From GCA-2746795 sp964643965 (lineage in GTDB: Bacteria; Chloroflexota; Anaerolineae; Promineifilales; Promineifilaceae): 38,774 nucleotides of DNA. The notes below the pieces were generated by a model. It had not been told where the DNA came from. It made no database searches and saw only the letters and a list, made by a program, of their open reading frames with translations. Of the stretch, positions 1 through 7,880 are shown in pieces (within the stretch, counting starts at the first letter, position 1; each line of letters starts with the position of its first letter). The stretch is taken from NCBI GenBank assembly GCA_964643965.1, contig CAZXVH010000038.1:1-38774 (forward strand). Reading direction: 5' to 3'. The position numbers were made by a program, and so were the translations under genes.

Positions 1-1326
1 GCCCTGCCCATCACCACCGTGCAACTGCTCAAAGATATCAATCCCGGCAGCGGCGACAGTTATCCAGATGAGTTCGCCAGCGTTGACGGCATTCTCTACT
101 TTACCGCCTTCGATGTGGCGCATGGCATAGAATTGTGGCGCAGTGACGGCACGGCCGCCGGTACCTATATGGTCAAAGACATCAACCCTGGTTCTGCTCA
201 TGCTGCGCCTTCCAACATCGTAGCTTATGGCGGTTATTACAACGACAGCGTTATCTACTTTTTAGCTGATGGCGGCAATGGTGTTCAAATCTGGAAAAGT
301 GATGGTACGGCTGCGGATACAGTACCAGCCGCTGCCCCTCTGAGTGACCCGACTGCTTTAACTGTGGTCGGTAATACCCTCTATTTCTTTGCCGACGATC
401 CAGTTTATGGCGAGGAATTGTGGGGCAACAATGGCACATATGGCGGCAGTTGGCTGGTGAAAGATATTAATCCTGGCGCAGCCAGCAGTGTTGTCACCAA
501 TACCCCCGTCGCCTTGAGTGGCAAGCTGCTCTTTGTGGCAAATGACGGTACGCATGGCATAGAACTGTGGGTGAGTGATGGCACACAGGCCGGTACTCGG
601 TTGGTGAAAGACATTAATCCTAACCAAGGACTCTCAGGCGCTTATTTTCATAATTCGGTTTTGTGGGGCGGGCTGGTCTACTTTGCCGGAAATGACGGGC
701 AGTATGGCGATGAAGTATGGCAAACGGATGGCACGTCGGCGGGTACGGTGCGGGTGGCGTCGCCAACCAACAGCAGTAGCGGCTATACGGCTCAGATAAT
801 GGGCGTTATCAACAACCGGCTTTACTTTTTGAGTTCATCATCACCAAAGTTATGGACAACCGACAGTACAGGTGCAGACATCCGCCTTGTTTATGATTTC
901 AGCGCGTATGATCCCAATTCTGGCTCAGTATTTGAAACGGCCGTTTTGGGCAACAGCCTTTGTTTCAACTATGTGTCAACTCTTTCCAATTTGTGGTGCA
1001 GTGATGGCTCGACTGCCTGGCAGATCGACATCAACCCCAACGACGCAAATGATTATGTGTCCGGGCTGGCGGCGCTGAATGGGCGGCTTTATTTTGGCGC
1101 AGGGGGAAATGGGTTTAACAGTGTTGAGTTGTGGCAGAGTGATGGCACAGCGACCGGTTCACGTATGGTGCAGGATATTAACCCGACTGGTTCGGCGGAA
1201 ATTTATGACATGATGGTGGTAAACGGCCGTTTATTTTTTGGCGCAAATGATGATGTGAACGGCTATGAGTTGTGGCTGCTCACCGAACAAACGAAGTCAG
1301 TCTATTTGCCCATGATTATTCGATAG
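1..1326 (+). CDS. ELWxxDGT-repeat surface protein, 5' end outside window
   Basis: The frame is open to the first base, so the N terminus and any signal peptide lie upstream; the GTG at 19 is only an internal candidate. The visible ~440 residues are about nine repeats of roughly 45 residues, each with a core like ELWxSDGTxxGT followed by VKDINPG. This is the ELWxxDGT repeat family, predicted propeller-like and found in secreted bacterial proteins, with no enzymatic motif. Copies decay in the middle (KLWTTDSTG, NLWCSDGST). The protein ends in SVYLPMIIR, nearly the same tail as the protein ending at 4407, which suggests a shared sorting or anchoring signal (inference). Two exact AACGGCCGTT palindromes lie in the gene (936, 1222). 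Function unknown; extracellular adhesion or structure is plausible. Confidence 0.85.
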   Translation, partial: ALPITTVQLLKDINPGSGDSYPDEFASVDGILYFTAFDVAHGIELWRSDGTAAGTYMVKDINPGSAHAAPSNIVAYGGYYNDSVIYFLADGGNGVQIWKSDGTAADTVPAAAPLSDPTALTVVGNTLYFFADDPVYGEELWGNNGTYGGSWLVKDINPGAASSVVTNTPVALSGKLLFVANDGTHGIELWVSDGTQAGTRLVKDINPNQGLSGAYFHNSVLWGGLVYFAGNDGQYGDEVWQTDGTSAGTVRVASPTNSSSGYTAQIMGVINNRLYFLSSSSPKLWTTDSTGADIRLVYDFSAYDPNSGSVFETAVLGNSLCFNYVSTLSNLWCSDGSTAWQIDINPNDANDYVSGLAALNGRLYFGAGGNGFNSVELWQSDGTATGSRMVQDINPTGSAEIYDMMVVNGRLFFGANDDVNGYELWLLTEQTKSVYLPMIIR

Positions 1327-1412
1327 TGATTGCAGCGAAGCTGTTCCGCAAGCCCAGGCTTCACCCGTATAGCTACTTTTAAAGTTTATTCATAATTTAG
1401 AGGGGATATTTC

Positions 1413-3233
1413 ATGAACCGTTTTCGCAACTTCTTTGTTCTCTTACCAATTCTGTTGCTGCTGCTGGTGGTAGTCATCCCGGCAAACGCCGCCGCTGGCC
1501 CGCGCTGCTACGTAGACGTGAATGCCGCTGGCGCGAATAATGGCGACGCCTGGGCAGACGCCTACCCCGATCTGCAAGCCGCCCTGGCCGATTCTCACTG
1601 TTCAGAAATCTGGGTAGCGGCCGGCGTTTACCAGCCTGGCAGTGTACGTTCCGATTCCTTTGCCCTGGCAGATGGCGTGGCCTTGTATGGCGGCTTTGCC
1701 GGAACGGAAACCTCATTGAGTGAACGCAATTGGCGGCGCAACCTGACCATACTCAGCGGCGACATTGATAACAACGATACCAATACTGATGGCAACAATA
1801 TCGCCGAATCAACCGCTGATATTCAAGGCAGCAATAGTTATCATGTTGTCATTGGCAGCGGCGCGGACAACACCGCTGTCCTGGATGGATTCATCATCAC
1901 TGCCGGACAGGCCAATGGCCTGTCGTTTCCCGACGACCGTGGCGGCGGCCTGTGTAACGATACCGGCAGCCCAACACTTAACAACCTTGTCTTTAGCGGT
2001 AATTATGCCAGTATCAGCGGCGGTGCGATCTACAATACCGACAGCGATCCCCTCATCACCAACAGCATGTTCGTGGGCAATGTCTCTGGCAGTTATGGCG
2101 GCGCCATAGATAACTATGCTTACAGCGATCCCACTCTGACCAACGTTGTCTTTAGCGGCAATACGGCCGTTGGCGATGGCGGCGCACTACGCAACATAAA
2201 CAGTTGGCCGACGCTGGTTAATGTGACCTTTGGCGGCAACACGGCTGGCGGAGACGGCGGCGCAGTTTACAATGGCGGCTCTGGGACGGTTACAATTAAA
2301 AATACCATCATGTGGGGCAATACGGCTGGCAGTGTAGGGCATAGTATCTACAATGACGGCACTATTACGGTAAACATTTCATACAGCAACATTCAGGATT
2401 GCGGCGGTTCCGGCGGTGGCTGGAATCCAGCCTGTGGCAGTGACGGCGGCGACAACATAGCCAATAACCCCCTGTTCGTCGAGGCTGACGGCGCGGATGG
2501 TATCCCCGGCACAAGCGATGATAATTTGCGGCTTGGTTTTGGTTCTCCCTCTATCGAGACAGGCACAAATACCGGTTGCCCATCCACCGATTTAGACGGC
2601 TTGTCCCGCCCAGTAGATGCCGACGCCGATGCCACTGCCACCTGTGATATGGGCGCTTATGAAGCTGGTTTGATGGTATGTGGCGTTACCGTAGGCGGCG
2701 CTTATATCTTTACCAGCCAATCCGGCGTAGCAATCAATATAGACTCGCTAGGCTCTTTCCCCAACCTTGCCTGTTTGTATGTGGATGAAATGGCGCTTGA
2801 TCACCCGAACGCCACTGGTTCGCCGGGCAATAGTGGCATTGCCACCGGCAAATATTGGCTGATTCGCGGCCTGCAAAGTGATAAATTAACCGAAGCTTCT
2901 GGATTCGTTGTCACCCTCACGTTGCCGCATAACAGCCTGCCCAATCCCAAAGTTTGCAAATATCCGGGCGGCCTGGGGGGCGCCGGCTGGGATTGTGACG
3001 CAGCAACTGCCACGGTTACTACCGTTACCCGTTCGGGTATTGGCTCATTTTCTGACTGGGCAGTGGGAAGTAATGTTAAACCAACGGCCGTTAATTTGGT
3101 TTCGTTTACAGGAGCGCAAACGACTCCGCTGGGAAATGTGCTTACTGGCGGCTTGTTCCTGGCTGCCTGTTTATTCATCGGCTTTTTACTTATTCAACGG
3201 CTTATTATTCAAAAAGGAGTGGATCATGATTAA
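1413..3233 (+). CDS. Secreted right-handed beta-helix protein with choice-of-anchor Q domain and C-terminal membrane anchor
   Basis: 606 residues. The ATG at 1413 follows an AGAGGGGA ribosome-binding site (about 1399-1406). Residues 1-27 form a signal peptide (long Leu/Val core ending in NAAA). Residues ~35-120 resemble the N-terminal cap of parallel beta-helix surface proteins. Residues ~180-320 hold repeated NxxFxGNxAxxxGGAxxN rungs typical of polymorphic-outer-membrane or pectate-lyase-like helices. Near residues 375-420 comes a choice-of-anchor Q segment ending in CDMGAYE. A ~150-residue C-terminal domain follows, then a hydrophobic segment (about 575-597) and a short basic tail, so the protein is probably membrane-anchored. 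It lacks the YLPxIxR tail of its neighbours. It overlaps the next gene by 8 bp, indicating translational coupling. No catalytic residues were identified. Confidence 0.85.
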   Translation: MNRFRNFFVLLPILLLLLVVVIPANAAAGPRCYVDVNAAGANNGDAWADAYPDLQAALADSHCSEIWVAAGVYQPGSVRSDSFALADGVALYGGFAGTETSLSERNWRRNLTILSGDIDNNDTNTDGNNIAESTADIQGSNSYHVVIGSGADNTAVLDGFIITAGQANGLSFPDDRGGGLCNDTGSPTLNNLVFSGNYASISGGAIYNTDSDPLITNSMFVGNVSGSYGGAIDNYAYSDPTLTNVVFSGNTAVGDGGALRNINSWPTLVNVTFGGNTAGGDGGAVYNGGSGTVTIKNTIMWGNTAGSVGHSIYNDGTITVNISYSNIQDCGGSGGGWNPACGSDGGDNIANNPLFVEADGADGIPGTSDDNLRLGFGSPSIETGTNTGCPSTDLDGLSRPVDADADATATCDMGAYEAGLMVCGVTVGGAYIFTSQSGVAINIDSLGSFPNLACLYVDEMALDHPNATGSPGNSGIATGKYWLIRGLQSDKLTEASGFVVTLTLPHNSLPNPKVCKYPGGLGGAGWDCDAATATVTTVTRSGIGSFSDWAVGSNVKPTAVNLVSFTGAQTTPLGNVLTGGLFLAACLFIGFLLIQRLIIQKGVDHD

Positions 3234-4407
3234 AAAATTATTTGCTTTTCTGGTTGTGTTGGCGCTGGCGGCGCTGCCCTTGTGGTTGATGACGGCCGTC
3301 GCCGCCCCGCAAGCCACCACCCGTTACGTGGCTGTCGGCGGCACAGATGGCGTCAATGATTGCGCCAACCTGAACAACCCGTGTGGCAGTGTAGGCCATG
3401 CTGCGTTGCAAACAGATGCGGGCGATACCGTGTTGGTCGCCGCCGGCCGGTATACGGAAACAGACACCATCCGCGTCTTCCGGGATATGACCATTCAGGG
3501 GGCGGGGCTGGACAAGACGATTGTGGGCGTAGAGGCTCATCCAGACATCTATCAGGTTTTCCAGGTATATGGCAACCTGAATGCGACTATTTCTCACCTT
3601 TCGCTGCACAATGCCGAGCGTTCCGGGGTGCAAAATTTGGGCAACTTGACGCTGGCGCAGGTCAGTATTGCCGACAACCGGGGTATTTTGGGCGGCGGCG
3701 GCATTAACAATACCAGCAATGCCGTCATCACGGTGACGGACAGCATTATCGGCAACAATGGCACGGCCGTTGATGTGGGCGCAGGGATGATAAATTTTGG
3801 AACGGCGCGGCTGGAGCGGGTGTTGTTTGTTGGTAATAAGGCGAGCAGTTATGGGGGTGGTCTGCACAATCAGGGGAATATGATGCTGGAGAATGTGACG
3901 TTTGCCCTGAATGAAGCGCTGTCGGGAACGGCCGTTTCCAATGGCGGCAGCGGGGTTATTACCATGACTAACGTGACCATCGCCCAAAATATACGAACCC
4001 TGGTTGGCGCAACCTCTGCTTCCGCTGTGACAAATTATGGCGGGACTGTGCAGGTAGCCAACACCCTGATTGCCGATAACGGCCCCAACCAGCAGTGTGG
4101 TGGCGCCGTGCTGCTGACCTCATTAGGCGCAAATCTGGATAGCAATAACAGCTGTCACTTCAACCAGGCCACAGACCTGACCTTTGCCAATCCGCTGCTT
4201 GAAACATTTGTCCCCGTCACCGGTGTGCCTAACTTTGTGTCTACCCTTGGTTTTGCGGCCAACAGCCCTGCCTTAGACGCTGGCAGCAGCCTGTATTGTC
4301 CGGCGACGGACGCCCGGGGCGTGGCGCGCCCTAAAGGGGCTGCCTGTGATATGGGCGCCTATGAGTTTGATAAATATGGGGTCTATTTGCCGCTGATTCT
4401 CCGTTAA
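3226..4407 (+). CDS. Secreted beta-helix protein with choice-of-anchor Q domain and YLPLILR tail
   Basis: 393 residues. The frame stays open upstream to 2908, but the ATG at 3226 is chosen because it has AAAGGAG at 3213-3219 and opens a clear signal peptide (MIKKL, then a Leu/Ala core to about residue 27). The body has parallel beta-helix rungs of the type NxxIxxNxGxxxxxGAG, and a C-terminal choice-of-anchor Q segment ending in CDMGAYEFD. The last residues, GVYLPLILR, match the tail of the protein ending at 1326. It overlaps the preceding beta-helix gene by 8 bp and the two share fold and domain order, so they are probably co-expressed paralogues. Likely displayed outside the cell; substrate or partner unknown. 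Confidence 0.85.
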   Translation: MIKKLFAFLVVLALAALPLWLMTAVAAPQATTRYVAVGGTDGVNDCANLNNPCGSVGHAALQTDAGDTVLVAAGRYTETDTIRVFRDMTIQGAGLDKTIVGVEAHPDIYQVFQVYGNLNATISHLSLHNAERSGVQNLGNLTLAQVSIADNRGILGGGGINNTSNAVITVTDSIIGNNGTAVDVGAGMINFGTARLERVLFVGNKASSYGGGLHNQGNMMLENVTFALNEALSGTAVSNGGSGVITMTNVTIAQNIRTLVGATSASAVTNYGGTVQVANTLIADNGPNQQCGGAVLLTSLGANLDSNNSCHFNQATDLTFANPLLETFVPVTGVPNFVSTLGFAANSPALDAGSSLYCPATDARGVARPKGAACDMGAYEFDKYGVYLPLILR

Positions 4408-4478
4408 GTTGCTCTTTACAAATTCCCTGGTGAGATTGAGCCAATCTCGAAGGTTCAACCAGACTGTCACTGAATTTT

Positions 4479-4514
4479 CAGGGGCGATGCATTTGTAAAA
4501 GTGCGTCGCCCCTG
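4479..4514. repeat. Palindromic intergenic repeat with GGGGCGA arms
   Basis: The arms CAGGGGCGATGCATTT and AAAAGTGCGTCGCCCCTG pair with a few mismatches around a very short loop. The GGGGCGATGC arm is the same word that bounds the larger palindromic element at 7470-7841, so these look like members of one REP-like family. It lies 70 bp after a stop codon and has no T run, so it is not a typical intrinsic terminator. Confidence 0.7.
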
Positions 4515-4605
4515 GAGAGGATTTGGCGTAGCTATTCCGCCAACTATACAATTTCCCTTTGCCCCTATAAAACATTTCTCCTCTGATTTATAATTGGAAA
4601 CACAT

Positions 4606-4691
4606 GAAAACAGGCCGTGTTGTCGGGAGCCGCTCCCCTAACCTGTTTTGTATCTAAAGGTGCAGCGCACGTGCGTAAGTGCGTCGCACCT
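4606..4691. repeat. Pair of hairpins upstream of the DUF3160 gene
   Basis: First hairpin: AAAACAGG and CCTGTTTT (about 4606-4650) enclose an inner GGGAGC/GCTCCC stem. Second: AGGTGCAGCGCAC at 4658-4670 pairs with GTGCGTCGCACCT at 4679-4691 with two mismatches. The second shares GTGCGTCGC with the palindrome at 4479-4514. They lie 31-116 bp before the ATG at 4722, so transcripts starting further upstream would carry them as leader structure. Apart from these hairpins and the one at 4479, I see nothing else in the 314-bp gap. Confidence 0.6.
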
Positions 4692-4721
4692 GTAAAAGTT
4701 TTCCTATGATGGAGGAACAAA

Positions 4722-7466
4722 ATGTCTCGAAAACGATGGTTTCTTGTTGCTTTATTTACCTTGATGTTCTTGTTTTTATCAGCGTGTAGGGAAGAGGCTG
4801 CACCAACGCCAGCACTGAGCGACGCCGAAGTGGCCGTTCCCACCCAAGCCCCCGCTCTTGCCACCATCCCGCCCGTGATGACGCCGACCATCGTCATCCC
4901 GGAAGTCACCCAAACGGAGCCGCCTGTTGAAACAGCAACGGCCGTTCCCACCGAAGCCCCATCCCCCCAACCAGTCGGCGAAATCATTCCGCGTGAGATG
5001 CCGCGATTTGCGGAGTTTAAGGAAACGGCCGTTGATACCACCCCCGCCCTCTTCCACGACCCCATCGCCCCCGACCTGAACAACGTCGTCGTGCCGTTTG
5101 CCCTCTCGCCGGATCAACTGGAACGGTTGGCGGCCAGCGGCGTGGTCGTCAGCCCCGGCGTGGAGAAGGAGTTCTTCACCGTCTACGAGCAGGCGCGGTA
5201 CGCCAACGTGCCGATTTTTGTCACCAGCGACACCCTGCTGCACAGCTACCACCTCATCTTCGACAAGGTACTGCGCACCGCCGAGCGTGAATCCTTCATT
5301 CCCCTGCTCAGCGATCTCAACGCCGCCTTGCTGGCCGAAACCGACGCCCAATATCAGGCATTGCAAGGCACAGCCTGGGAAGACGCCGCCCTGCGCTCCG
5401 TGGCCTTCATCGGCGTGGGCAGCAGCCTGCTCGACCCAACCGTCGAAATCCCTGCCTATGCTCAAGAACTGGTCGAGGCAGAGTTGGCGAAGATAGACGC
5501 CGCCGCTGGCATTGAACCGTCGCCCCTGTTCCCCGGTTTGGAATTTGGCGAAGATTACACCCAGTACATCCCACGCGGTCACTACACCCTCAGCGAAGAG
5601 TTGGAAGCGTATTTCCGCAGCATGATGTGGTACGGCCGCATGACCTTCCGCCTGAAAACCAAAGATGCTGACGTAGGCCGCGCTGAAACACGCGCCGCCT
5701 TACTCCTGGTGCAAGCGCTGCAAAATGCGCAGGTCAACGGCGAACCCGCCCTCGATACCTGGCGCGACCTCTACGACCCGACCGCCTTTCTCGTTGGGCG
5801 CAGTGATGACTTGACGGCGTTTCAATATTTGGATGTGATAACGGCCGTTTACGGCCAATCCCCCTCTCTGCAAACCATCAGTGACGAAGCCCGTCTCGAC
5901 ACCTTCATCGAAGCGGCCAATGAGTTGCCCCCGCCGCGCATTCTCGGTCTCGTCATCAGCGAAACCGACGATGTGGAAGAGACCACCAAAGGCTTCCGCT
6001 TCATGGGGCAGCGCTTTGTGCCAGACGCCTACATCATGCGCGAACTCATCTGGCGCAACGTGGGTACGCCCGACAATTCGCGCCAACTGCCGATGGGCCT
6101 GGACGTGATGGCCGCTATGGGGTCCGACCGCGCCTATACCATTCTGGATAACCTGGGCGAAACCTCATACGAAAACTACCCCAGCCAGATGCAAAAAATG
6201 CAAGATTGGACGGGTAGTCTGACGGCCGATGAATGGACAGAAACCCTCTACAACGGCTGGCTCTACACCTTGCAGCCCCTCATGACCGTTCCTGGCGACG
6301 GCTACCCCCAATTCATGCAGTCCGACGCCTGGTTGGACAAACAGCTTTCCACCAGTCTGGGCAGTTGGGCCGAACTGAAGCACGATACCATCCTCTACGC
6401 CAAACAAGCGTATGCCGAAATGGGCGGCGGCGGTTATAACCCGCCCTTGCCCCAACCTGCCCAGGGCTATGTCGAACCCGTACCGGAGTTTTATGCCCGT
6501 CTCTCGGCTCTGGCGACGATGACCCGTGACGGCCTACAAGAGCGCAATCTGCTCGGTGAAAAAGATGCGGGCAGTCTGGATCGCTTGATTCGGTTGGCCG
6601 ACGCCTTCCAAAGGATGGCTGAAAAAGAGCTGCGCGGTGAACCGTTGACTTTTGAAGAAACCAACTTAATCCGTGTTTACGGCGGCGAGTTGGAGCATCT
6701 GGTGATGGCTGCTGGCGACACCCCGGATGAAGACCCGGCGGCGATGCCCTACATGGACGAGGAACCGCAAGCGGCCGTGATCGCCGATGTTGCCACTGCC
6801 CCCGATTACGTGCGCGATGGTGTGCCAGACCCCACTGTGCTGGAAGAAGCCATCGGCCGTGTGGATGAAATCTATGTCGTTGTGCCGGTGGTGAATGAGG
6901 ATGGCACAATCTACCTGCAAGTGGCGAAAGGGGGCGTTTTCTCCTATTACGAGTTCCCCTGGCCCGCCGATGACCGCCTGACCGATGACAAATGGCGCGA
7001 GATGCTGGACAACGACGAAGCTCCCGACCGTCCCGTATGGATTGATAGTTTCTTCACAACCGAAACAGAATTCGCGGACGTGCGGGCAGCGATCTACCAA
7101 TTCCAGGAAAATGTTTCCTGGATATTGTGGGAACCTGCGGTTGAGGATTTGCTTTACGGTCAATTTTTCTTGTCAGAATTGGAGCCGCTCCAGGCGGCAG
7201 GGCAATATATTGGCCGGCAGTGGCTTCAGGCCAGCTATCGTTCGTTTGACTTGCAGTCGCCAGATGTGGCCGTGGTGACGGTGCGCGAAACCTGGCGCGA
7301 TACCTTGTATGAAATTGTCAACGAGTATGCACAGGATGGCGATCCCGTCCTCGGTGAACGGGGGCCGTTTACCCTCGATGCCACCTACACCTTGACACGC
7401 GGCGAAGATGGCTGGCAGGTGACGAATCTGGTGTTTGCCAATGAGCCACCAGCCTGGGAGCAGTAA
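4722..7466 (+). CDS. DUF3160 family lipoprotein
   Basis: 914 residues. The ATG has GGAGGA ten bases upstream. Residues 1-22 are a lipoprotein signal with lipobox LSAC (Cys22), followed by a Pro/Thr/Glu-rich linker to about residue 100. The rest matches DUF3160, a large mostly helical domain in bacterial and archaeal secreted proteins; the segment FVTSDTLLHSYHLIFDKVLR near residues 165-185 is characteristic. No enzyme has been assigned to the family as far as I know. A final ~100 residues, with ETEFADVRAAIYQF and VTVRETWRD, look like a separate small alpha/beta domain. The last codons and the stop lie inside the first copy of a 90-bp tandem repeat. Expected on the outside of the cytoplasmic membrane; substrate unknown. 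Confidence 0.88.
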   Translation: MSRKRWFLVALFTLMFLFLSACREEAAPTPALSDAEVAVPTQAPALATIPPVMTPTIVIPEVTQTEPPVETATAVPTEAPSPQPVGEIIPREMPRFAEFKETAVDTTPALFHDPIAPDLNNVVVPFALSPDQLERLAASGVVVSPGVEKEFFTVYEQARYANVPIFVTSDTLLHSYHLIFDKVLRTAERESFIPLLSDLNAALLAETDAQYQALQGTAWEDAALRSVAFIGVGSSLLDPTVEIPAYAQELVEAELAKIDAAAGIEPSPLFPGLEFGEDYTQYIPRGHYTLSEELEAYFRSMMWYGRMTFRLKTKDADVGRAETRAALLLVQALQNAQVNGEPALDTWRDLYDPTAFLVGRSDDLTAFQYLDVITAVYGQSPSLQTISDEARLDTFIEAANELPPPRILGLVISETDDVEETTKGFRFMGQRFVPDAYIMRELIWRNVGTPDNSRQLPMGLDVMAAMGSDRAYTILDNLGETSYENYPSQMQKMQDWTGSLTADEWTETLYNGWLYTLQPLMTVPGDGYPQFMQSDAWLDKQLSTSLGSWAELKHDTILYAKQAYAEMGGGGYNPPLPQPAQGYVEPVPEFYARLSALATMTRDGLQERNLLGEKDAGSLDRLIRLADAFQRMAEKELRGEPLTFEETNLIRVYGGELEHLVMAAGDTPDEDPAAMPYMDEEPQAAVIADVATAPDYVRDGVPDPTVLEEAIGRVDEIYVVVPVVNEDGTIYLQVAKGGVFSYYEFPWPADDRLTDDKWREMLDNDEAPDRPVWIDSFFTTETEFADVRAAIYQFQENVSWILWEPAVEDLLYGQFFLSELEPLQAAGQYIGRQWLQASYRSFDLQSPDVAVVTVRETWRDTLYEIVNEYAQDGDPVLGERGPFTLDATYTLTRGEDGWQVTNLVFANEPPAWEQ

Positions 7467-7608
7467 CATTGTAGGGGCGATGCGATGGGGCAATACCTTT
7501 GCTTAACCTGTGGCCTGTTCTCCCATCGCCTCGCCCGTCAAACATGGGAGCAATAACATTGTAGGGGCGATGCGATGGGGCAATACCTTTGCTTAACCTG
7601 TGGCCTGT
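7455..7608. repeat. 90-bp tandem repeat overlapping the end of the DUF3160 gene
   Basis: TGGGAGCARTAACATTGTAGG starts at 7455 and again at 7545, a period of exactly 90 bp, and the copies are almost identical up to the N run. Each unit contains the last Trp-Glu-Gln codons and stop of the upstream gene, TGTAGGGGCGATGC, and the stem pair GCGATGGG (7482-7489) / CCCATCGC (7522-7529). A third copy resumes after the gap at 7709. The true copy number is unknown because the assembly breaks here. Confidence 0.9.
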
Positions 7609-7841
7609 NNNNNNNNNNNNNNNNNNNNNNNNNNNNNNNNNNNNNNNNNNNNNNNNNNNNNNNNNNNNNNNNNNNNNNNNNNNNNNNNNNNNNNNNNNNN
7701 NNNNNNNNGGCAATACCTTTGCTTAACCTGTGGCCTGTTCTCCCATCGCCTCGCCCGTCAAACGCCATAATCGGGCGAGGCAACCGGAGAAAAGCGTATG
7801 TGTTTAGCGCCAACATCATACCCGGTTGCATCGCCCCTACA
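7560..7841. repeat. Multi-arm palindromic element (closing stem plus three inner hairpins)
   Basis: Ignoring the gap, the element has a perfect 14-bp closing stem, TGTAGGGGCGATGC (7560-7573) with GCATCGCCCCTACA (7828-7841). Inside are three hairpins in series: GATGGG/CCCATC (right arm 7743-7748); GCCTCGCCCG (7748-7757) with CGGGCGAGGC (7772-7781), perfect; and GCAACCGG (7780-7787) with CCGGTTGC (7822-7829), perfect. The stems adjoin with 0-2 shared bases, so the folded form would be a four-way cloverleaf. It codes for no protein. It resembles a MITE-like or REP-like element; the opening half has been tandemly duplicated upstream. Confidence 0.75.
7609..7708. other. Assembly gap of exactly 100 N
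   Basis: One hundred N, the usual placeholder for a gap of unknown size. It interrupts the 90-bp tandem repeat: the same text (CAATACCTTTGCTTAACCTG) is on both sides, so the hidden sequence is most simply more repeat copies. Confidence 0.97.
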
Positions 7842-7880
7842 CGGCTGAAATTCAAACCAATCAGGCAAACCGTGATTTTT

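Noticed and set aside
3238..3987. 249-codon minus-strand open frame
   Set aside because: It is the shadow of the beta-helix gene, has no recognisable motif and lacks a ribosome-binding site.
7575..7880. Extension of the CapA-like protein upstream through the N gap
   Set aside because: The frame is open only because N are not stops; the repeat is non-coding and the lipoprotein signal begins at 7881.
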